DNA from: Mycobacterium intracellulare ATCC 13950
Lineage (GTDB): Bacteria > Actinomycetota > Actinomycetes > Mycobacteriales > Mycobacteriaceae
Length of the DNA: 64,000 nt
Assembly: GCF_000277125.1 (NCBI RefSeq)
Contig: NC_016946.1
Span: forward strand, 3,348,001-3,412,000
Direction of reading: 5' to 3'
Part shown: positions 55,735-64,000 of the stretch, piece by piece
Layout: each line of letters starts with the position of its first letter
How positions within the stretch are numbered: position 1 is the stretch's first letter
Position numbers and translations under genes: made by a program
The notes under the pieces: generated by a model
Databases searched by the model: none
What the model was told of the DNA's origin: nothing
What the model saw: only the letters and a program-made list of their open reading frames with translations

Positions 55735-56487
55735 GTGCGTGCCGCTTCGTTGAAACCCCGGCCGACGCACATCGCGATCGCCGCGGTGATCGTTTTCATC
55801 GCGTTGTGCGTGGCCATGTGCGACTCCCCGCGCGACACGTCGAGCAGTAACGCGCCGCCCGCCGTCACGGCCGTCCCGCCCAGCGCCGCACCGAGCGCGG
55901 TGCCACCGCCGGCGCCGCCCCCGCCGCCGCCGGTCGGCAAGGATTACGTCGAGGGCATGGTCCAGTCGGTGTCGGCTGGCACGATCGCGCTGCGGACGCG
56001 AACCGGCTCCGCGAGTGTGGATTACACGCCCGAGACGAGGGTTGTCCAGGTCACCCCGGCCAAGCTGGCCGACGTGACCCCCGGCAGCTGCGTGAACGTC
56101 CGCGCCACCCCGCAGAGCGCGCCGACCCCCGGGGCGGTCACCGCGCAAGCGGTGACGGTCACCGCGTCCGCGGACGGCAAGTGCCCGCCGCCGGCCGGGT
56201 TCTACGGGACGGTTGCGTCGGTGTCGGGCAACACCATCACCGTCACCGGGCTGGGCCCCGGCGGCCCGGGCGCGCCCACCACCGTGACCGTCACCGAATC
56301 GACCTCATATCAACGGCAGACACCGTCGGACGCCCAGGCGATCACCAACGGTAAATGCCTGGGCGCTAACGGAACTCAAGACGGCGGTGTGCTGCACGCG
56401 GCGATGATCAGCTTGGAGACGTGCCCGCCCATGGGCCACCCGCACCACCACCACCTGCATCTGCCCCACCTGCCGTTCCACCTTTAG
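55735..56487 (+). CDS. DUF5666-type exported protein with His-rich tail
   Basis: Protein of 250 residues, paralogue of the preceding lipoprotein. The N-terminal helix (IAIAAVIVFIALCVAMC) could be a signal anchor, or a lipid-type signal ending at Cys, but the lipobox is weak. A Pro-rich linker is followed by two units (GMVQSVSAGTIALRT and GTVASVSGNTITVTG), each with a Cys pair. The last 18 residues, GHPHHHHLHLPHLPFHL, are extremely His-rich, suggesting metal binding outside the membrane. GTG 55735 with GGAGAAG upstream. Confidence 0.75.
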   Translation: MRAASLKPRPTHIAIAAVIVFIALCVAMCDSPRDTSSSNAPPAVTAVPPSAAPSAVPPPAPPPPPPVGKDYVEGMVQSVSAGTIALRTRTGSASVDYTPETRVVQVTPAKLADVTPGSCVNVRATPQSAPTPGAVTAQAVTVTASADGKCPPPAGFYGTVASVSGNTITVTGLGPGGPGAPTTVTVTESTSYQRQTPSDAQAITNGKCLGANGTQDGGVLHAAMISLETCPPMGHPHHHHLHLPHLPFHL

Positions 56488-56785
56488 CCTGCGGCGCGGA
56501 GCCGGGCGCAGCGGGTCGCCGGCCGTTCAGCCGTTGAACTGGTCGGAATAGACAGAGTCATTGTTGAGCTGCACCGGCAGCGTCGACCGTTTGACCCGTC
56601 CGGTTCGCTGATCTGCCGTGACGGCGGGAATCGAAAACGACCGAGTTGGTTTTGGGCGGCAGTTAATTCGTTAGCGAAATAAAGTGACTTTGAATTGCAC
56701 GCCTCCTGTTTTGCGCAACGGAAATTGTCCGCTAGCGATAAGAAACCAGCACCGATTCAGGGCAGCCGCGCGTATTCTGACCAGT
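56488..56785. other. Intergenic stretch with one 20-bp repeat
   Basis: Just under 300 bases between two plus-strand genes. It begins with the 20-mer repeat; the rest includes an AT-richer section near 56655-56700. No frame in it has support. The promoter of the Cys-rich mini-gene presumably lies here. Confidence 0.5.
56501..56520. repeat. 20-bp repeat, copy 2
   Basis: Identical in all 20 bases to 49881-49900, on the same strand. Both copies lie 13-16 bases beyond a gene end. Confidence 0.7.
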
Positions 56786-57004
56786 ATGGTCAAGACCAAG
56801 ACCTGCGTGCATTGCGGCCACACGTTCGACCCGGATGCCCGGCGGCGTGACCTATCCGATCCGGAGTGGCTCCCGGCCGCATCGGTCTATTGTTCGCACG
56901 AGTGCAGTGACCGCTACCATTGCGAGATCGTGCATTGCTGCTCGACCCACGTCAAAGAGAAGGCTCAGCGCGAAGCCGCCATGGCGGCGCATCGCGAAAC
57001 GTAG
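56786..57004 (+). CDS. Cys-rich mini-protein, zinc-ribbon-like
   Basis: Protein of 72 residues beginning MVKTKTCVHCGHTFDPDARR. Cys pairs C-x-x-C (CVHC), YCSHEC and IVHCC plus His suggest one or two zinc sites. A short basic/acidic helix forms the C-terminus (KEKAQREAAMAAHRET). It is convergent with mmpL, 20 bases apart. No function is known. The frame extends upstream to 56684, but the zinc motif begins right at the chosen ATG. Confidence 0.7.
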   Translation: MVKTKTCVHCGHTFDPDARRRDLSDPEWLPAASVYCSHECSDRYHCEIVHCCSTHVKEKAQREAAMAAHRET

Positions 57005-57024
57005 ACCGATTGTCCCGCCGGCTG

Positions 57025-59970
57025 CTATGTCTGCGCATCCGACGGCACCCCGCGTTGCGGGTGGTACAGCAGTGCACGAACAAGCGGGCGGGGTCCGACC
57101 GACCGGAGCATCTGACTGGCCGGGCGGACCCGTACCCGCTTCGGCCACCAGAACCAGCGTCCCATCACCGTCATGATCGACGGCGTGATGAGCGATCGGA
57201 CGACGAACGTGTCGAACAACAGGCCGATGCCGATCGTCGTGCCGAATTGGCCGATCGCCCGGAGATCGCTGGTGATCATCGTGCCCATGGTGACGGCGAA
57301 CACCACGCCGGCGGCCGTCACCACCGGCCCGGTCACACCCATGCCGCGGATGAGTCCCGTTTTCAGCCCCGCTCCGATCTCCTCCTCGATGCGGGACACC
57401 AGCATCAGGTTGTAGTCGGACCCCACCGCCAGGAGCACGATCAACGCGAATTCGGTTGCCACCCAGTGCAACTGGAAATCACCAAGGTGCTGCCAGATCA
57501 GTGTCGAGAACCCGAAGGCGGCCCCTAGCGACATCACGATGGTGCCGACGATGACGCCCGCCGCGACCAGCGCGCGGGTCACGATCACCATGATGATGAA
57601 GATGAGCACGATCGAGGCCACCCCGGCGATCATCAGGTCGTACTTGGCGCCGTTGGCGATGTCGTAAAACGTTGCGGCCGTGCCGCCGAGGTAGATGTCC
57701 GCGTTCTCCAGCGAGGTGAGTTTCAGCGCCTCCTTGGCCGCTTGGCGCTCCTGATCGACGGACGCGATTCCCTTCGACGTCGCCGGATCCACGGAGTGAG
57801 TGATGATGAAGCGCGCGGCCTTGCCGTCCGGCGACACCATCAGGCTCAACCCCAGCTGGAAGTCCGAGTTCTGGAAGATCTCGGGTGGCAGGTAGAACAG
57901 GCTCTCCACCTGGGCGTCGTTGAAGGACTTGCCCATCACGGCGTTCGTGTCGGTCAACCGGTCGAACTGATCGATCAGGCTGTCGAACGAGCTGTAGATG
58001 GTCAGCGTCGTATCCCGGATCGACTTCGAGACGGCGATGTTCTCGGGGATGATCGCCAGCAGTTCGCGCGTGGCCTTGGCCGTGTTGGTGAGGTCGCTCG
58101 TGAGGGCGTGGAACTTTTCGGCCAGCAGATCGAACCCGTCCAGCGCGTCGAACAGGCTCCGTAGCGACCAGCAGATCGGGATGTCGTAGCAGTGCTTCTC
58201 CCAGTAGAAGTAGCTGCGAATCGGTCTCCAGAAGTCGTCGAAATCCGCGATGTGATCCCGGATTTCGTCCGTGATGGCCGCCGTCTCCCCCGTGGTTTTC
58301 GAGCTGTCGTCGGCGGCGTTCGCGAGCTTCTGTGTGACCGCGTACTGACGCTCCAACAGCGCGATCTGGGTGTCGAGGAAACCGGTGATCTTCTTGATGT
58401 CGGCGACGCGATCCTTCAGGTAGTTCAGGTTGCTGCGGATCGGCGCGCTTTGCACACTGAGCTGGAACGGAATCGATCCGTCTTGAATCGGCGGGCCCAG
58501 AGGCCTGGTGATGCTCTGCACACGTTCGATGCCCGGCACCCGGAAAATGGCACCGGCGATCTTGTCCAGGACCAGCATGTCCCTCGGATTGCGCAGATCG
58601 TGGTCCGATTCGATCATCAGAAGGTCCGGGTTCAACCGGGCCTGGGTGAAGTGTTGATCGGCCGCGGTGTACGCCTGCACCGACGAAGCGCTCGGCGGCA
58701 AGTAGTACAGGTCGTTGTAACGAGGAGTGAAGCCCATCAAGCCAATTGCGCCGACGATCGCCAGGATGACCGACGTAGCGAGGATGGGCGCCGGCCACCG
58801 CACGATGGCCGTCGCCAAGCGGCGCCACCGCGTGTAGTTGAACTCGCGCTTCGGGTCGAAAAGGCCGAAGCCGCTTGCGAAGGCGATCAGCGCGGGCGTC
58901 AGCGTGACGCCCGCGGCCACCACCACCAGCAGACCGACCGCACACGGAAACGCCAGCGAACTGAAGTACGGCAGCCGGGTGAATTTCAGACAGGCCAGCG
59001 CCCCGACAATCGTCAAACCCGAGCCCAGCACCACCTTGGTGACACCGGCGAACGTGTCGTAATAGGCGGCTTCGCGATCCAGCCCCCGTTCGCGGCCCTC
59101 CTGGTAGCGGCCGACCATGAATATGGCGTAGTCGGTGCCGGCGGCGATGGCCAGTGCCGTCAACAAGTTGACGGCGAAGGTCGACAGCCCCATGATGCCG
59201 GTTTCGCCCAGCAGCGCAACGACGCCGCGACCGGTGGCCAGTCCGACGAACAGGATGACCATCGTCAGCAACACCGTGCCGATGGATCGATAGACGAACA
59301 TCAGCATGATCGCGATGATGATGATGGTGATGATCGTCATCTTGGCCAGGCTCGCGTCGCCGACGACGATCGTGTCGGCGGTCAGGGCTCCCTGACCGGC
59401 GACGTAGGCCTTCACCCCGGCCGGCGGTTTCGAGTCCGCGACGATTTTGCGAACCGCCGCAACCGATTTGTCGCCGACGGCCCCGCCTTGGTCACCCCGC
59501 AGGTTGACCTGAACATAGGCGGCCTTGTGGTCGTAGCTCTCGACACCGGAAGACGTGAATCGCTGTCCCCAGAAATTCAGCGCATGCTCGACGTGTTCGT
59601 GGTCCTGCTGCAGCTTCTTGACCAGATCGTCGTAAAACCGGTGAGCATCCTCGCCGAGGGGTTTGTCACCGACCAGGGTCACCAGGACAAGGTTGTCGGA
59701 GTCGTACTCCTTGAATTTCTCCCCGATGTGCTTCATCCCGGTCACCGAGGGCGCGTCGGATGGCGAGAGCGGCACCGAGACTTCCTCGGCAACCTTTTCC
59801 AGCTGTGGGACGAAGACGTTGACGCCGATCGCGATCAGCAGCCAGACCACGATGATCGGCAGCGCCAGGACACGCATGGTGCGGGCGATCCGCGGTTTCC
59901 GGTCAACCTCGGTGCGCTGCACGACGGGGATTTCGGCCGTGTCGTCAGCGTCGCTGCTATCGCTGCTCAC
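57025..59970 (-). CDS. MmpL-family RND lipid transporter
   Basis: Integral membrane transporter of 981 residues, the size of MmpL4/MmpL5-type proteins. N-terminal helix (VLALPIIVVWLLIAIGVNVF), first periplasmic domain about residues 60-200, a bundle of helices with the proton-relay GTDYAIFMVGRYQE, a second large periplasmic domain of about 400-760 with coiled coil and two Cys (KHCYDIPICW), then helices with GSDYNLMLVSRIEEE. The GTG start overlaps the mmpS stop (GTGA). MmpS-MmpL4-type pairs export GPL or siderophores in mycobacteria. The cargo here is unknown, so no number is given. Confidence 0.93.
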   Translation of the reverse strand: MSSDSSDADDTAEIPVVQRTEVDRKPRIARTMRVLALPIIVVWLLIAIGVNVFVPQLEKVAEEVSVPLSPSDAPSVTGMKHIGEKFKEYDSDNLVLVTLVGDKPLGEDAHRFYDDLVKKLQQDHEHVEHALNFWGQRFTSSGVESYDHKAAYVQVNLRGDQGGAVGDKSVAAVRKIVADSKPPAGVKAYVAGQGALTADTIVVGDASLAKMTIITIIIIAIMLMFVYRSIGTVLLTMVILFVGLATGRGVVALLGETGIMGLSTFAVNLLTALAIAAGTDYAIFMVGRYQEGRERGLDREAAYYDTFAGVTKVVLGSGLTIVGALACLKFTRLPYFSSLAFPCAVGLLVVVAAGVTLTPALIAFASGFGLFDPKREFNYTRWRRLATAIVRWPAPILATSVILAIVGAIGLMGFTPRYNDLYYLPPSASSVQAYTAADQHFTQARLNPDLLMIESDHDLRNPRDMLVLDKIAGAIFRVPGIERVQSITRPLGPPIQDGSIPFQLSVQSAPIRSNLNYLKDRVADIKKITGFLDTQIALLERQYAVTQKLANAADDSSKTTGETAAITDEIRDHIADFDDFWRPIRSYFYWEKHCYDIPICWSLRSLFDALDGFDLLAEKFHALTSDLTNTAKATRELLAIIPENIAVSKSIRDTTLTIYSSFDSLIDQFDRLTDTNAVMGKSFNDAQVESLFYLPPEIFQNSDFQLGLSLMVSPDGKAARFIITHSVDPATSKGIASVDQERQAAKEALKLTSLENADIYLGGTAATFYDIANGAKYDLMIAGVASIVLIFIIMVIVTRALVAAGVIVGTIVMSLGAAFGFSTLIWQHLGDFQLHWVATEFALIVLLAVGSDYNLMLVSRIEEEIGAGLKTGLIRGMGVTGPVVTAAGVVFAVTMGTMITSDLRAIGQFGTTIGIGLLFDTFVVRSLITPSIMTVMGRWFWWPKRVRVRPASQMLRSVGPRPLVRALLYHPQRGVPSDAQT

Positions 59971-60392
59971 GCGGACTTGTCCAAGCAGGAAACCTGCGCG
60001 TTCCGGTTGGTGGCCTGTTGTTGATCGACCAACTTGCCGTCGACGGTGATGCGGCAGCCGATGAAGGGACTGTCACCTTGGGCGACGACGTAGGCGAAGA
60101 TGCCGGGCATCTCGGCGACGATCGTCTTCGACCACGGCAAGGTGGTGAAGTTGGCCTTCTGCGGCAGTGACTCCGCATCCATCCAGTTGACGACGCCGGT
60201 CGTCCCGGGCGGTCCCAGGATTTCGTAGATGGCGGTCTTGGCCGCATACGGCGGGGTCGCGTCCCGGGGATCGGGCTTGGGCAGCCCGGGTCCTGGGAAA
60301 ACGCCGTTGAGTCGGATCACTGCGACGCCACCGATGACCAGCGCCACAGCCACGACCAGCGGAACCCATGCCCGCTTGAGAAGCGTTAACAC
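59967..60392 (-). CDS. MmpS-family accessory protein
   Basis: Protein of 141 residues with one N-terminal helix (AWVPLVVAVALVIGGVAVIRL) and a periplasmic beta domain with a Cys pair (FIGCRITVDGKLVDQQQ ... AQVSCLDKSA), typical of MmpS. GTG start at 60392. It overlaps mmpL, so the two are translated together. It likely assists its MmpL in lipid export. Confidence 0.93.
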   Translation of the reverse strand: MLTLLKRAWVPLVVAVALVIGGVAVIRLNGVFPGPGLPKPDPRDATPPYAAKTAIYEILGPPGTTGVVNWMDAESLPQKANFTTLPWSKTIVAEMPGIFAYVVAQGDSPFIGCRITVDGKLVDQQQATNRNAQVSCLDKSA

Positions 60393-60759
60393 CGTGCCCC
60401 CCGATCAGGAATGCTCGACCGGCTGATATTAAGACATCTCTTCGCGTGCGCCACGGCTAGCCGAACGCAACAGCGGTCGAGTTGATTCCCGGGGGCGGCC
60501 GCCAGACCGACGCCGCAGCGGCCAGACATCCTCCTCTTTGTTGCGATGGCGTCGCGGCGCTTCATCCACCCGCGACACGTTGAATCCAAAGGCTACGGAC
60601 AGTACGTAATTCTGCTCACGAGCCCGGGCGCGCCGCGGCGCAACGCATTTCGTGGCGTCGTCCACAACTGCGGCCGCGAACCGCGACGGATGATCGAGCG
60701 TCCCCTCCACAACCCGTGGCGGGAGCCGCGCGTCGGCGCGGCGTGCGAAAGGGCCGGTT
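60393..60759. promoter_or_regulatory. Region upstream of the mmpS-mmpL operon
   Basis: About 370 bases between the 3' end of the SufT-like gene and the mmpS start. The promoter of mmpS-mmpL must be here; no clear repressor palindrome could be defined. Frames on the minus strand (60429-60776, 60386-60589) are Arg-rich shadows without ribosome sites. Confidence 0.45.
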
Positions 60760-61081
60760 CTAGACCGTGAAGCCAAGGGCGCGCAGTTGCTCGCGCCCGT
60801 CGTCGGTGATCTTGTCCGGGCCCCATGGCGGGTTCCACACCCAGTTGATCTTCAGCTCGTCGACCAAGCCGGCGCCGACGAGCGCGCTGCGCGACTGGTC
60901 CTCGATGACGTCCTGCAACGGGCACGCCGCCGAGGTGAGCGTCATGTCGATCAACGCCACCGGGCCCATCTCGCCGTGCTCGACCTCCAAGCCGTACACC
61001 AGGCCCAAATCCATGACGTTGATGCCGAGTTCGGGGTCGACGACGTCATGCATCGCTTCCTCGACATCGGCGAGCAACTCG

Positions 61082-61107
<26 letters not shown>
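60760..61107 (-). CDS. sufT: SufT-like Fe-S assembly factor (DUF59/MIP18), Rv1466-like
   Basis: Protein of 115 residues of the MIP18/DUF59 family, which aids Fe-S cluster insertion. Signature VVDPELGINVMDLGLVYGL and the Cys segment TSAACPLQDVIED are present, then WNPPWGPDKITDDGREQL. It overlaps the sufU 3' end by 26 bases in another frame and is the last gene of the suf operon. The symbol is by family; the M. tuberculosis orthologue is Rv1466. Confidence 0.9.
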
Positions 61108-63669
<2,562 letters not shown>

Positions 63670-63670
<1 letters not shown>

Positions 63671-64000
63671 CAGTTCTTGTTTCCTTCGGTCAGCTCAAGC
63701 TCGTGTTCGATGGCCTCGGTCAGACGCTCGCGCACGGCGGGCACGGCGATCTTCTGGATGATCTCGGCGAAGAAGCCGCGCACGATCAATCGGCGGGCCT
63801 GGTCTTCGGGGATGCCGCGGGCCCGTAGGTAGAACACCTGCTCGTCGTCGAATCGCCCTGTGGCACTCGCGTGTCCGGCGCCGACGATCTCACCGGTCTC
63901 GATCTCGAGGTTGGGCACCGAATCGGCGCGGGCACCGTCGGTGAGGATCAGATTGCGGTTGGTTTCGAAGGTGTCGGTGCCGGTCGCCTCGGCGCGGATC
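63670..64000 (-). CDS. sufD: SufD scaffold protein, C-terminal part (cut by window edge)
   Basis: Only the last about 109 residues are in the window. The SufB/D C-terminal signature is clear: LILTDGARADSVPNLEIETG, GAGHASATGRFDDEQVFYL, RARGIPEDQARRLIVRGFF. An in-frame ATG-like codon inside the window is not the start; the gene continues past 64000. It forms SufBC2D with its neighbours. Confidence 0.95.

Noticed and set aside
58192..60024. 610-codon plus-strand frame opposite mmpL
   Set aside because: Antisense shadow; the minus strand carries clear MmpL helices and motifs.
60429..60776. Minus-strand frame of 115 codons upstream of mmpS
   Set aside because: No ribosome site, Arg-rich composition and overlap with the SufT-like gene end.

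Overview
The window is high-GC actinobacterial DNA from a non-tuberculous Mycobacterium. Three things point there. Much of it follows the M. tuberculosis order of sufD-C-S-U, fadE15, trxB1, echA12, the ABC-F gene, acn, ripA/ripB, moxR1, fabG1-inhA-hemH and mutA-mutB-meaB-lipL. It carries a MmpS/MmpL pair. It also encodes a 3434-residue NRPS with the size and domain order of glycopeptidolipid (GPL) synthetase Mps1. The species cannot be fixed by eye; a GPL-related slow grower such as a relative of the M. avium complex is plausible.

Layout. (1) 162-7534, minus strand: a cell-envelope glycolipid decoration block with a GT1 glycosyltransferase, a TylF-type O-methyltransferase, a sugar-nucleotide epimerase/dehydratase, two tandem paralogous sulfotransferases and an integral-membrane acyltransferase. 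(2) 7810-14343, minus strand: lipL, meaB, mutB, mutA (methylmalonyl-CoA mutase and its GTPase chaperone). (3) 14515-32991: a TVP38-like membrane protein, then an accessory insert not present at this place in M. tuberculosis. The insert holds a secreted-type trypsin-like protease, a fatty-acid desaturase, a lower-GC DUF6875-like gene, the mps1-like NRPS with no mps2 after it, a TrcR/TrcS-like two-component system, a divergent proline-rich membrane protein and a deazaflavin-dependent oxidoreductase. (4) 32988-45843: the conserved envelope and fatty-acid block (DoxX, SPFH, NfeD, hemH-inhA-fabG1, a frameshifted DUF559 gene between two copies of a 46-bp palindrome, VWA/DUF58/MoxR1, RipB/RipA and the Rv1476-like protein). 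(5) 46103-54762: aconitase with its TetR regulator, a small HTH protein, ABC-F, enoyl-CoA hydratase, thioredoxin and FadE15. (6) 54836-60392: two DUF5666-type secreted proteins, a Cys-rich mini-protein and an MmpS-MmpL operon. (7) 60760-64000: the SUF Fe-S operon, cut off inside sufD at the right edge.

How the genes fit together. Regions 1 and 3 look like parts of lipopeptide or glycolipid production: peptide core assembly (Phe-like then Thr-like modules, both with epimerization), then glycosylation, O-methylation, sulfation and acylation. The peptide synthetase appears to have lost or been separated from its partner. mps1 ends in a condensation domain with no following module, and its stop codon overlaps a start that opens only a 20-codon frame.

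The most original signals are two. The first is the divergent promoter between the two-component system and the proline-rich protein. It is an imperfect inverted duplication, each arm carries the same 11-bp-spaced CTGAA/TTCAG double box, and a perfect 21-bp inverted repeat lies at the centre. The second is the DUF559 nuclease-like gene bracketed by matching palindromes, one of which supplies its stop codon. No tRNA, rRNA, CRISPR array, transposase or integrase was seen.
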